Assembly: GCA_002343485.1 (NCBI GenBank)
Contig: DDST01000056.1
Coordinates: forward strand, 9,140-25,078
Direction: 5' to 3'
Length of the DNA stretch: 15,939 nucleotides
From: Proteobacteria bacterium UBA2383
Lineage (GTDB): Bacteria > Pseudomonadota > Gammaproteobacteria > Competibacterales > Competibacteraceae
Under the pieces are notes generated by a model that saw only the letters and a program-made list of their open reading frames with translations, made no database searches and had not been told where the DNA came from. Position numbers and translations under genes: made by a program. Shown piece by piece: positions 1 through 8,129 of this stretch; position 1 is the first letter of the stretch; each line of letters begins with the position of its first letter.

Positions 1-3000
1 CTGGTCCACCAGCGCTTCTCCACCAATACCTTTCCTTCCTGGGCGCTAGCGCAGCCCTTCCGTTATCTTTGCCACAACGGCGAAATCAACACGCTGCGCG
101 GCAACATTAATTGGATGATGGCGCGCCGTCACAGTATGACCTCCAAACTCCTCGGTGCGGACCTGGACAAGCTTTGGCCGTTAATCGGCGACGGCGCATC
201 CGACTCCGCCACTTTTGACAACGCACTGGAGTTGCTATTGGCTGGCGGTTATTCGCTGCCGCACGCCATGATGTTGATGGTTCCGGAAGCCTGGTCCGAA
301 AATCCATTGATGGACCCTCACCGGCATGCTTTCTACGAATATCATGCTGCATTGATGGAACCTTGGGACGGTCCTGCCGCCATCGCTTTCACCAATGGCC
401 GCCAGATCGGCGCCACCCTCGACCGCAACGGTCTGCGCCCTGCCCGCTATTTAGTCACCGACGACGACCAGGTGATCATGGCCTCAGAGATGGGTGTGCT
501 GCCAGTGCCTGAAGAGAAGATCGTCAAGAAATGGCGATTGCAGCCCGGCAAGATGTTGCTGATTGATCTCGAACAGGGCCGCATCATCAATGATGATGAG
601 ATTAAGGAACAACTGGCGTCAAAGCACCCCTATCAAGCATGGCTGGATGCCACCCAAATCCGCCTCAAGGATTTGCCAGCAGAGATTGGGCCGATGACAC
701 CGGATCCGCAGACCTTATTGCGGCGTCAGCAAGCCTTTGGCTACACGCAGGAAGATATTCGCGCTTTCTTGACACCCATGGCCGTCAACAGCGAAGACCC
801 GATTGGCTCCATGGGCCGCGACATTCCCCCGGCAGTGCTGTCCAATCGCCCCAAATTGCTCTACGACTACTTCAAACAAAAATTTGCCCAAGTGACCAAC
901 CCGCCCATCGACCCGATCCGTGAGGAATTGGTCATGTCGCTGGTCTCGCTCATCGGGCCGCGGCCCAACCTGCTCGATTTAGAAAGCGGGGGAACACACA
1001 AACGTTTAGAAGTCAAACGGCCCATTCTCGGCAACATCGATTTGGAGCGCATCCGCCGCATTGAATACCATGTGGACCGGGCCTTCCGTACCGAGACGCT
1101 GAGCATCTGCTATCCGATCGAGCGCGGCGCCAATGGCATGGCGCGCGCGTTGGAAAGCCTCTGCCGCGAAGCAGCAGACGTGGTACGTCGCGGCTACAAT
1201 ATCCTGATCCTCTCGGATCGCGAGATCGACGCTGACCATATTGCCATCCCTGCGTTACTGGCCACTGCCGCCGTGCATCATCATCTCATCCGTGACGGCT
1301 TGCGCACCGAAGTCGGACTGGTCGTGGAGACCGGTGAGGCCAAGCGGGTTCACGACTTCTGCCTGCTGGCTGGCTACGGCGCCGAAGCCATTAACCCCTA
1401 TCTTGCGCTGGATACGCTGTCTGCGACCCTGTTGCGCGCACCGCAAAAGATGACTGAAGCAGAAGCGCATGAACACTATACCAAGGCCGTCTCCAAGGGC
1501 ATCCTCAAGGTCATGTCCAAGATGGGGATTTCCACCTACCAATCCTACTGCGGCGCGCAGATCTTTGAAGCGGTTGGTTTGGCCAGTGACTTTGTTGACC
1601 GTTACTTCACCGGCACTCAGGGTGTTATCGAGGGCGTCAGTCTCACTGAGATTGCCCGGGAGGCCGTGCAACGCCACCACCAAGCCTATGGTAATGCCCC
1701 GCTCTACCGCGAAGCGCTCGACGTTGGCGGCGAGCTGGCCTACCGCATTCGCGGTGAGGATCATGCTTGGACGCCAGAGACGATTTCTCTATTGCAGCAT
1801 GCGGTGCGTTCTGGCAATTACTTGCAGTTTAAAGCCTACAGCCAAGTGATGAACGATCAACACGATCGTCTGCGCAACCTGCGTGGCTTGTTCGAGTTCC
1901 GCTTCGCCAATCAGCCTTTGTCGTTGGATGAAGTCGAACCTGCCAGTGAGATCGTCAAACGATTTGCAACGGGCGCCATGTCCTTTGGTTCTATCTCCTG
2001 GGAGGCGCACACCACTCTAGCGATTGCCATGAACCAGTTAGGTGGACGTTCTAACACCGGTGAAGGCGGTGAAGATCCCATCCGTTACCTTCCGTTGGAG
2101 AACGGCGATTCGGCACGCTCGGCGATTAAGCAGGTGGCCTCCGGTCGCTTCGGCGTTACAACCGAATATTTGGTCAATGCCGACGCCATTCAAATCAAGA
2201 TGGCGCAAGGGGCTAAACCGGGTGAAGGTGGTCAATTACCTGGCCATAAGGTCAACGACTGGATCGCTCGGGTCCGTCACTCCACGCCCGGTGTTGGTTT
2301 GATTTCCCCACCGCCTCACCACGACATCTATTCGATTGAGGACTTGGCGCAACTGATCTTCGATCTCAAAAACGCCAACCCGCAAGCTGATATCAGCGTC
2401 AAGCTGGTTTCAGAAATTGGCGTAGGCACCGTAGCAGCCGGTGTTGCCAAGGCGCATGCCGATCATGTCACCATCTCGGGTGAGGATGGCGGCACCGGTG
2501 CCAGTCCCTTGACCTCAATCCAGAATGCCGGTTCGCCGTGGGAAATCGGTTTGGCCGAAACCCATCAAACCCTGGTCCGGAACCATCTGCGTGGCCGTAT
2601 TGCCGTTCAGGTTGATGGCGGGTTGCGCACCGGACGTGATGTTGTAATCGGCGCATTGCTTGGGGCTGATGAATTTGGATTTGGCACCATTGCGCTCATC
2701 GCTGCCGGTTGCGTGATGATGCGCAAATGCCATCTCAACACCTGCCCGGTAGGCGTCGCAACGCAGGATGTGGAATTGCGCAAGCGCTTTCCCGGCCAAC
2801 CCGCTCACGTCATCAACTTCTTTACCTTTTTGATTGAAGAAGTCCGTGAATTAATGGCGCAATTAGGTTTTCGCACCTTTAACGAGATGATCGGTCAAGT
2901 CGATCGGCTCGACATGCGCCGGGCGATCCACCACTGGAAAGCCCGTGGGCTGGATTTCAGCCGGTTGCTGGCCATTCCCCCCGCCACGCCCGGCGTTGCC

Positions 3001-3963
3001 ACTCACCATTGTGAGCAGCAGAACCATGGATTGGAGCATGTGCTGGATCACCGCCTGATCGCCCAAGCGCAGCCAGCGCTGGAATCCGGTCAGCCAGTGC
3101 ATATCGAAACGTCAATCCATAACACCGACCGTACAACGGGTGCCATGCTCTCCGGCCAGATCGCCCGCCGTTATGGGCATGCGGGCTTGCCGGACAACAC
3201 GATTCATATTCATCTGCATGGGACAGCCGGCCAAAGCTTCGGTGCTTTCGTCGCCCGGGGCGTGACTCTCGAATTGGCCGGTGAAGCGAATGACTATGTG
3301 GGCAAAGGTCTCTCGGGTGGCCGGCTCATTATCTATCCCCCATCAGTCAGCCGGTTGCGTGCTCAGGACCACATCATTGTTGGTAACACGGTGCTGTATG
3401 GCGCCGTTGCCGGCGAATGCTATTTCCGTGGAATTGCCGGTGAACGCTTTGCGGTGCGCAATTCGGGGGCTTTAGCGGTGGTCGAAGGAACCGGTGATCA
3501 CGGCTGTGAATACATGACAGGTGGCGTAGTCGTGGTGTTGGGTCCAACGGGTCGCAATTTTGCCGCTGGCATGAGTGGCGGCATCGCCTATGTGCTCGAT
3601 GAATCTGGCGATTTCGCCCGCCGTGCTAATCCAGCCATGGTGGTGCTGGAACCGTTGAACGATGTTGAAGAAACTTTGAATGTCCGTGTCCTGCGGGATG
3701 ACTGGCGCTCTCTGGCCGATGCCGAATTGCCGGAAGACTGGCTACGTCATGATGCCCGGCGCCTGCAAACGCTGGTCGCCCGTCACTTTCTGTACACCGG
3801 TAGCGAACCCGCTCACCGGATATTGGAACACTGGCGTGAGCTGCTGCCGAAATTTGTCAAAGTCATGCCATTGGATTACCGCCGTGCCTTGCAAGATATG
3901 CAGGCCCAGGCGGCTCGTTCCGTCTGTCAGGGTGAAGACGAAAAAGCCAGCGTGGCAGCGTGA
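1..3963 (+). CDS. gltB: Glutamate synthase large (alpha) subunit, 5'-truncated
   Basis: This subunit hydrolyses glutamine and passes the ammonia to 2-oxoglutarate on FMN, giving glutamate in the cytoplasmic GOGAT complex with GltD. The frame is open from the first base, so 1320 residues are visible. Full bacterial GltB is about 1500, so roughly the first 200 residues, including the catalytic N-terminal Cys, lie outside the window. The first visible residues (LVHQRFSTNTFPSW, then HNGEINTLRGN) are the end of the class II glutamine amidotransferase domain. The FMN-binding synthase domain starts near residue 630, with SNTGEGGEDP at about 684. The 3Fe-4S cluster cysteines are Cys904, Cys910 and Cys915 (C-x5-C-x4-C). 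The C-terminal glycine-rich beta-helix domain includes GTAGQSFG at 1074. The gene ends in TGA, 38 bases before gltD, consistent with one operon. No frameshift was seen. Confidence 0.98.
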   Translation: MVHQRFSTNTFPSWALAQPFRYLCHNGEINTLRGNINWMMARRHSMTSKLLGADLDKLWPLIGDGASDSATFDNALELLLAGGYSLPHAMMLMVPEAWSENPLMDPHRHAFYEYHAALMEPWDGPAAIAFTNGRQIGATLDRNGLRPARYLVTDDDQVIMASEMGVLPVPEEKIVKKWRLQPGKMLLIDLEQGRIINDDEIKEQLASKHPYQAWLDATQIRLKDLPAEIGPMTPDPQTLLRRQQAFGYTQEDIRAFLTPMAVNSEDPIGSMGRDIPPAVLSNRPKLLYDYFKQKFAQVTNPPIDPIREELVMSLVSLIGPRPNLLDLESGGTHKRLEVKRPILGNIDLERIRRIEYHVDRAFRTETLSICYPIERGANGMARALESLCREAADVVRRGYNILILSDREIDADHIAIPALLATAAVHHHLIRDGLRTEVGLVVETGEAKRVHDFCLLAGYGAEAINPYLALDTLSATLLRAPQKMTEAEAHEHYTKAVSKGILKVMSKMGISTYQSYCGAQIFEAVGLASDFVDRYFTGTQGVIEGVSLTEIAREAVQRHHQAYGNAPLYREALDVGGELAYRIRGEDHAWTPETISLLQHAVRSGNYLQFKAYSQVMNDQHDRLRNLRGLFEFRFANQPLSLDEVEPASEIVKRFATGAMSFGSISWEAHTTLAIAMNQLGGRSNTGEGGEDPIRYLPLENGDSARSAIKQVASGRFGVTTEYLVNADAIQIKMAQGAKPGEGGQLPGHKVNDWIARVRHSTPGVGLISPPPHHDIYSIEDLAQLIFDLKNANPQADISVKLVSEIGVGTVAAGVAKAHADHVTISGEDGGTGASPLTSIQNAGSPWEIGLAETHQTLVRNHLRGRIAVQVDGGLRTGRDVVIGALLGADEFGFGTIALIAAGCVMMRKCHLNTCPVGVATQDVELRKRFPGQPAHVINFFTFLIEEVRELMAQLGFRTFNEMIGQVDRLDMRRAIHHWKARGLDFSRLLAIPPATPGVATHHCEQQNHGLEHVLDHRLIAQAQPALESGQPVHIETSIHNTDRTTGAMLSGQIARRYGHAGLPDNTIHIHLHGTAGQSFGAFVARGVTLELAGEANDYVGKGLSGGRLIIYPPSVSRLRAQDHIIVGNTVLYGAVAGECYFRGIAGERFAVRNSGALAVVEGTGDHGCEYMTGGVVVVLGPTGRNFAAGMSGGIAYVLDESGDFARRANPAMVVLEPLNDVEETLNVRVLRDDWRSLADAELPEDWLRHDARRLQTLVARHFLYTGSEPAHRILEHWRELLPKFVKVMPLDYRRALQDMQAQAARSVCQGEDEKASVAA

Positions 3964-4001
3964 AAGGCGAAAGATTAAAAGCGAAAGGTTATATATAGCT
4001 T

Positions 4002-5444
4002 ATGGGCAAACCCACTGGTTTTCTGGAAATCACCCGTCATGACCACGGCTACGCGCCTGTTACCGAGCGGGTTAAACACTTCCGTGATTTCATTGTTCCT
4101 TTGCCGGAGTCCGGCGTTCGTGAGCAAGCTGCGCGGTGTATGGATTGCGGTATTCCCTATTGCCATCGCGGTTGTCCGGTTCATAACATCATTCCTGACT
4201 GGAACGATTTGGTGTACCGGAACGCCTGGCGTGAAGCATTGGAGGTTTTGCATTCCACCAATAACTTCCCCGAGTTTACTGGACGCATCTGTCCAGCACC
4301 CTGCGAGGCATCCTGCACCCTCAACTTTAACGACCAGCCGGTGACTATCAAGGATATCGAATGTGCGATTATCGATAAGGGCTGGGCTGAAGGTTGGGTT
4401 ACACCGCTCATCGCTGCGCATCGCACGGGTAAACGAGTCGCCATTGTCGGTTCTGGTCCAGCCGGTTTGGCTTGCGCGCAACAACTGGCACGGGCAGGCC
4501 ATCGAGTTGTGGTGTTTGAGAAGAACGACCGCATCGGAGGACTGTTGCGCTATGGTATTCCTGATTTCAAGCTGGAAAATGGCCAGATTGACCGGCGTCT
4601 TGCGCAGATGCAGGCCGAAGGTGTGGAATTCCGGCCCAATTGCCATGTTGGTACGGATGAGCTTCCTGCAAGGCAATTGTTAGCGGAGTTTGATGCGGTC
4701 GTGCTGGCCGGTGGCGCCGAACAGCCGCGTGATTTAAACGTTCCAGGCCGTGAATTAAAAGGCATTCATTACGCCATGGACTTTCTGACCCAACAAAACC
4801 GCCGGATTGCCGGTCAGACGTTGGCGGCTGAGCAGGAAATCCTGGCCACTGACAAGCAGGTGATCGTAATTGGCGGCGGCGATACCGGCTCTGACTGTGT
4901 CGGCACCTCGGTACGGCAGGGTGCACGGTCGGTGACGCAACTGGAAATCATGTCTAAACCGCCTCAGCATGAGAATAAGCTGCTGACATGGCCAAATTGG
5001 CCTCTCAAGCTACGCACCTCCAGCTCTCATGAGGAAGGCTGTGAGCGCGACTGGTCAGTAGCGACGCAGGCGTTCATCGGCGCAAATGGCCGAGTGACGG
5101 CCATTCGCATGGGGCGATTGGTGTGGGAAACGATAGGCGGCCGGCAAACGATGGTGGAAGTTCCCGGCAGTACTTTCGAGGTACCAGCAGATCTGGTGTT
5201 GCTGGCAATGGGTTTCGTCCACCCGGTTCAGAAAGGTATGTTGGAGGAACTAGGTGTTGCCCTGGACGAGCGCGGCAATGTCCTGGCTGGGATGAGCGAT
5301 TATCAGACCTCACTAAACAAAGTCTTTAGCGCCGGTGATATGCGTCGAGGTCAATCATTGGTAGTCTGGGCAATCCGGGAAGGTCGGCAGTGCGCTCACG
5401 CTGTTGATGAATTCTTGATGGGTCATTCGGAATTACCGGTCTAG
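4002..5444 (+). CDS. gltD: Glutamate synthase small (beta) subunit
   Basis: This 480-residue flavoprotein takes electrons from NADPH and passes them through FAD and iron-sulfur clusters to GltB. Two N-terminal cysteine clusters, C46/C49/C54/C58 and C97/C101/C105, match the 4Fe-4S ligand region of the family. The FAD dinucleotide-binding motif GSGPAG is at 150-155, followed by an EKNDRIGG-type motif. The NADPH-binding motif GGGDTG is at 291-296. The C-terminal FAD motif SAGDMRRGQSLVVWAIREGR is present. Length is normal for GltD. The ATG follows gltB by 38 bases; an AAAGG at 3984-3988 is a weak and rather distant ribosome site, which would suit translation helped by the upstream gene. Related small subunits also occur in other oxidoreductases, but adjacency to gltB settles the assignment. 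Confidence 0.97.
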   Translation: MGKPTGFLEITRHDHGYAPVTERVKHFRDFIVPLPESGVREQAARCMDCGIPYCHRGCPVHNIIPDWNDLVYRNAWREALEVLHSTNNFPEFTGRICPAPCEASCTLNFNDQPVTIKDIECAIIDKGWAEGWVTPLIAAHRTGKRVAIVGSGPAGLACAQQLARAGHRVVVFEKNDRIGGLLRYGIPDFKLENGQIDRRLAQMQAEGVEFRPNCHVGTDELPARQLLAEFDAVVLAGGAEQPRDLNVPGRELKGIHYAMDFLTQQNRRIAGQTLAAEQEILATDKQVIVIGGGDTGSDCVGTSVRQGARSVTQLEIMSKPPQHENKLLTWPNWPLKLRTSSSHEEGCERDWSVATQAFIGANGRVTAIRMGRLVWETIGGRQTMVEVPGSTFEVPADLVLLAMGFVHPVQKGMLEELGVALDERGNVLAGMSDYQTSLNKVFSAGDMRRGQSLVVWAIREGRQCAHAVDEFLMGHSELPV

Positions 5445-5448
5445 CTTA

Positions 5449-5479
5449 AGTAGTAGGTACGCAATGCGTGCCTGCTACT
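5449..5479. repeat. REP-like palindrome, copy 1
   Basis: Two 14-base arms (5449-5462 and 5466-5479) pair along their whole length around the loop AAT, with two G-T pairs. The core reads GGTACGCAATGCGTGCC. It begins 4 bases after the gltD stop. No T-run follows, so it does not look like a classical intrinsic terminator. Its core reappears in inverted form at 5571-5591, which suggests a repetitive extragenic palindrome that could also stabilise the gltBD mRNA 3' end. Confidence 0.65.
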
Positions 5480-5506
5480 CCCCTCTCCTCCCCTTACCCC
5501 TCCTCA

Positions 5507-5533
5507 CCCCATCTCCCCTTTAAGCAGATGGGG
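5507..5533. repeat. Stem-loop between the two REP-like palindromes
   Basis: CCCCATCT at 5507-5514 and AGATGGGG at 5526-5533 form a perfect 8-base stem with an 11-base loop. It follows a pyrimidine-rich stretch (5480-5510). No T-run follows the 3' arm. It could be a factor-assisted terminator for gltBD or the centre of a composite repeat element. The function is unknown. Confidence 0.5.
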
Positions 5534-5570
5534 TGGCTGTTAACTTAGATGACTATGGCAAGTTTTTGTA

Positions 5571-5591
5571 GAGGTGCGCATTGTGTACCTC
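5571..5591. repeat. REP-like palindrome, copy 2 (inverted)
   Basis: Nine-base arms 5571-5579 and 5583-5591 pair around the loop ATT, with two G-T pairs. The reverse complement of the inner 17 bases (GGTACACAATGCGCACC) matches copy 1 (GGTACGCAATGCGTGCC) at 15 of 17 positions. The two palindromes therefore form an inverted pair about 90 bases apart. The stretch from here to the thiM start shows no further gene or recognisable regulatory element. Confidence 0.6.
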
Positions 5592-5679
5592 ACTCATTGG
5601 TACTTGTAGATAAGGTTCCTTTCAAAAGCTGGCAGGGTGAAACCGGCCGTCGTACTTAAAACAGGATAGCGAAAATAGT

Positions 5680-6486
5680 ATGCACACTAGTCAGATATGG
5701 GCGCTGTTGAACGCTGTGCGTGATCAGTCTCCATTGGTCCACAACATCACTAATTTTGTAGTGATGAATAATACGGCGAATACCCTGCTAGCAGTAGGCG
5801 CCTCGCCAGCGATGGTGCATTCAGTTGATGAAGTAGAAGATTTTGTAGCGATTAGCCAAGCATTGGTGGTGAATATCGGGACGCTTTATTCGGAACAAGT
5901 CGCAGCTTGTAAGTTAGCTATTACTAAAGCGAAAGTTAATAACATACCATGGGTTCTTGACCCTGTAGGCGCGGGAGCAACGCCCTATCGGCGAGCAGTA
6001 GCTATTGCTTTGACACGGCTACAACCCAATGTAATTCGCGGCAATGGCTCGGAAATTCTGACACTGATGCAGCAAACTCCAGTGGGAAAAAGTCGAGGAG
6101 TTGATAGTATGCATGGCTCGGAGGCAGCACTGGATGCAGCCTATATGCTGGCTTCAGACGCTAAAACGGTGATAGCAGTGACGGGCGCAGTGGATTATGT
6201 GACTGACGGCACGCGGGTATTGGCGATTCATAATGGTCATCCATTGATGACACGGGTTACTGGATTAGGATGCTCTGCAACTGCAGTGATAGGGGCGTTT
6301 CTGGCCGTAGAGCCTGATGCATTTTTAGCGACGGTAGCAGCACTGGTTGTGTTTGGTATTGCAGGCGAAATGGCTGCAAAGTGGGCTGCAGGCCCAGGGA
6401 GTCTGCAAGTAGCGTTGCTAGATGCTTTATATGCGCTTGATGAAGCGACGCTGGAGAAACATGCGCAAGTTGCTAAGAAACTTTGA
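5680..6486 (+). CDS. thiM: Hydroxyethylthiazole kinase
   Basis: This kinase phosphorylates 4-methyl-5-(2-hydroxyethyl)thiazole with ATP, salvaging the thiazole half of thiamine. The protein has 268 residues, the usual length. Family motifs appear in order: LVHNITNFVVMNNTANTLLAVGASPAM at 19-45, NIGTL at 65-69, WVLDPVGAGATPYR at 91-104, NVIRGNGSEI at 117-126, and VTGLGCSATA from 193, whose Cys198 is at the catalytic-cysteine position of the family. It stands alone: no thiD or thiE is adjacent, gltD ends 235 bases upstream and malQ converges on it. The ATG has only a weak, distant AGGA (5663-5666) in front. No TPP riboswitch core was found in the leader. Confidence 0.95.
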   Translation: MHTSQIWALLNAVRDQSPLVHNITNFVVMNNTANTLLAVGASPAMVHSVDEVEDFVAISQALVVNIGTLYSEQVAACKLAITKAKVNNIPWVLDPVGAGATPYRRAVAIALTRLQPNVIRGNGSEILTLMQQTPVGKSRGVDSMHGSEAALDAAYMLASDAKTVIAVTGAVDYVTDGTRVLAIHNGHPLMTRVTGLGCSATAVIGAFLAVEPDAFLATVAALVVFGIAGEMAAKWAAGPGSLQVALLDALYALDEATLEKHAQVAKKL

Positions 6487-6522
6487 TAGGGCCAGGTCGC
6501 AAGCTGCATTTGTCTTTCGGGA

Positions 6523-6564
6523 ACCGGCCATTTCTTCCCCTATTAAGGAGAAGAGGTGGCCGGT
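6523..6564. terminator. Long hairpin between convergent thiM and malQ
   Basis: ACCGGCCA (6523-6530) pairs perfectly with TGGCCGGT (6557-6564). Inside, TCTTC and CC near 6532-6540 can pair with GG and GAAGA near 6546-6554, giving an extended imperfect stem. It sits in the 111-base gap between two converging genes, the usual place for a bidirectional terminator. No clear T-run follows on either strand, so it is called by position and structure only. Confidence 0.5.
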
Positions 6565-6597
6565 GCATGAGCGAGGAACGGTTACACGAGAGAAGCC

Positions 6598-8073
6598 TCA
6601 CACGCGTCCATACAACTCCAGCAAATGACGGTAGTGCCCCGCAATCTGTGGCTCAACTTGCTCCCACTGAAAGCGCCAGCGCCAGCATCCGTTCGCAACT
6701 CCTGGTTGATTCATACGATGCTCACCACCCAATGCTAGCATGTCCTGTAGCGGGATAATGGCCAATTGGGCGACTGAGGCCAGCGCTGCTCGTACCAACA
6801 ATTCTGGCATCTGCTCTGGCTTTCCACCGAGATAATCGAACAGGTGGGTTCTTGCTCCCATATCCAGTTCATTGAACCAGCCCAGCGTCGTGTTATTGTC
6901 GTGGGTTCCGGTATATACCACAGTATTACCAATATGCTGATGCGGCAGATAGGGATTACCTGCATCGCCGCCAAACGCGAACTGCAATACTTTCATACCT
7001 GGCAGGTTATGGGCATCGCGTAAAGCTTCCACCTCAGGTGTGATAATTCCCAGATCCTCAGCAACCAGTGGCAAGCGGCCAAATTCTTTCCGTAATGCTT
7101 TTAGCAATGCATCGCCAGGCGCGGGTTGCCAGCGTCCATGCACAGCGGTTTCCTCCTGGGCAGGCACCTCCCAATAGGCTTCCAATCCTCGAAAATGATC
7201 GATCCGTAAGAGATCGAATTGTGTGAATTGTGTGCGAATGCGCTCTTTCCACCATTGGAAATCATTGAGGCGCATTGCTTCCCAATCGTAATGCGGGTTG
7301 CCCCATAACTGGCCCGTGGCTGAGAAATAATCCGGAGGCACTCCGGCCACCACTTCCCGCTGTCCCTCTTGATCTAATTGGAATGCTTTGCGCTGGGCCC
7401 ACACATCTGCACTGTCATAACCAACAAATAGCGGAATATCCCCAAAGATGAGAATATTCCGCTCGTTCGCATATTGTTTAAGTGCAATCCATTGTTGAAA
7501 GAACAAGAATTGCTCAAACTTGCGCTGAATGATCACTTCAGCGTGTTCCTTCTGCGCCTTAGCTAAGGCATCTGGATGCCGGTCGCGTAGCGCGCGCGGC
7601 CACTCGAACCATCCCCTGTGCTCATGTGCGGCGTGGATTGCCTGGTAAAGTGCGTAATCATTTAGCCAATGGGCATGGTGATGCTGGAAAACCGCATAGG
7701 CGTCTTGTCCGGCAGCGCCGTGCTGCTGGAATCCTTGATAGGCTTCAATGAGCCGTCTCTGGCGGTAAGCCCAACCCTCCTCTCCAGATTCCGGTCCTGG
7801 GTCTGGCTGCAACCAGCCAGCTTTGAGCAAAGGCTCTAGGGCGATTAATCGTGGATTGCCTGCATGAACGGATTGCGCCGAGTAAGGCGACAGATCATCA
7901 TGTGTCGGGCCAAGCGGTAGTGTTTGCCAGACAGTAAATCCACAAGCTGCTATTAAATCCACGAACCGGTAGGCATTTGGTCCCAGATCGCCATTATCAT
8001 AATGGCCAGGTAGCGAAGTCGGGTGCAACAGCAATCCGGCGCGGCGCCGTTCGAATGGCGAAGCCATGCTCAT
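6598..8073 (-). CDS. malQ: 4-alpha-glucanotransferase (amylomaltase, GH77)
   Basis: This enzyme transfers maltodextrin segments from one glucan to another, releasing glucose and longer chains that phosphorylase can use. The 491-residue protein is typical of the short GH77 form. It opens with RRAGLLLHPTSLPG and has YSAQSVHAGNP near 64-74. The catalytic residues sit in RIDHFRG (Asp292, nucleophile), VAEDLG (Glu339, acid/base) and GTHDNNT (Asp392). EHRMNQPG lies near the C-terminus. The ATG at 8073 has AGAGG (complement of 8084-8088) about 10 bases upstream; a second ATG two codons later is possible. It lies 56 bases downstream of glgC on the same strand, so the two are probably co-transcribed and act on the same glucan pool. 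Confidence 0.96.
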   Translation of the reverse strand: MSMASPFERRRAGLLLHPTSLPGHYDNGDLGPNAYRFVDLIAACGFTVWQTLPLGPTHDDLSPYSAQSVHAGNPRLIALEPLLKAGWLQPDPGPESGEEGWAYRQRRLIEAYQGFQQHGAAGQDAYAVFQHHHAHWLNDYALYQAIHAAHEHRGWFEWPRALRDRHPDALAKAQKEHAEVIIQRKFEQFLFFQQWIALKQYANERNILIFGDIPLFVGYDSADVWAQRKAFQLDQEGQREVVAGVPPDYFSATGQLWGNPHYDWEAMRLNDFQWWKERIRTQFTQFDLLRIDHFRGLEAYWEVPAQEETAVHGRWQPAPGDALLKALRKEFGRLPLVAEDLGIITPEVEALRDAHNLPGMKVLQFAFGGDAGNPYLPHQHIGNTVVYTGTHDNNTTLGWFNELDMGARTHLFDYLGGKPEQMPELLVRAALASVAQLAIIPLQDMLALGGEHRMNQPGVANGCWRWRFQWEQVEPQIAGHYRHLLELYGRV

Positions 8074-8129
8074 GAAAGATAAACCTCTTATTTTATTGAA
8101 TCATTAAGTACATCGATGAAATGGTGTGA

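Noticed and set aside
1255..1764. 169-residue minus-strand open frame inside gltB
   Set aside because: Antisense to the conserved GltB frame, with no start context or family features.
2639..2648. ATGTTGTAA inside gltB, identical to part of the E. coli Ter core
   Set aside because: It encodes the conserved Asp-Val-Val-Ile stretch of GltB, and the rest of the Ter consensus (CTAA) is absent; a chance match in coding sequence.
3975..4676. 233-residue open frame on the minus strand over gltD
   Set aside because: It lies antisense to a strongly conserved gltD reading frame and shows no recognisable motif; a shadow frame.
5592..5679. Possible TPP riboswitch upstream of thiM
   Set aside because: No CTGAGA motif or matching P4/P5 conserved core was found in the leader.
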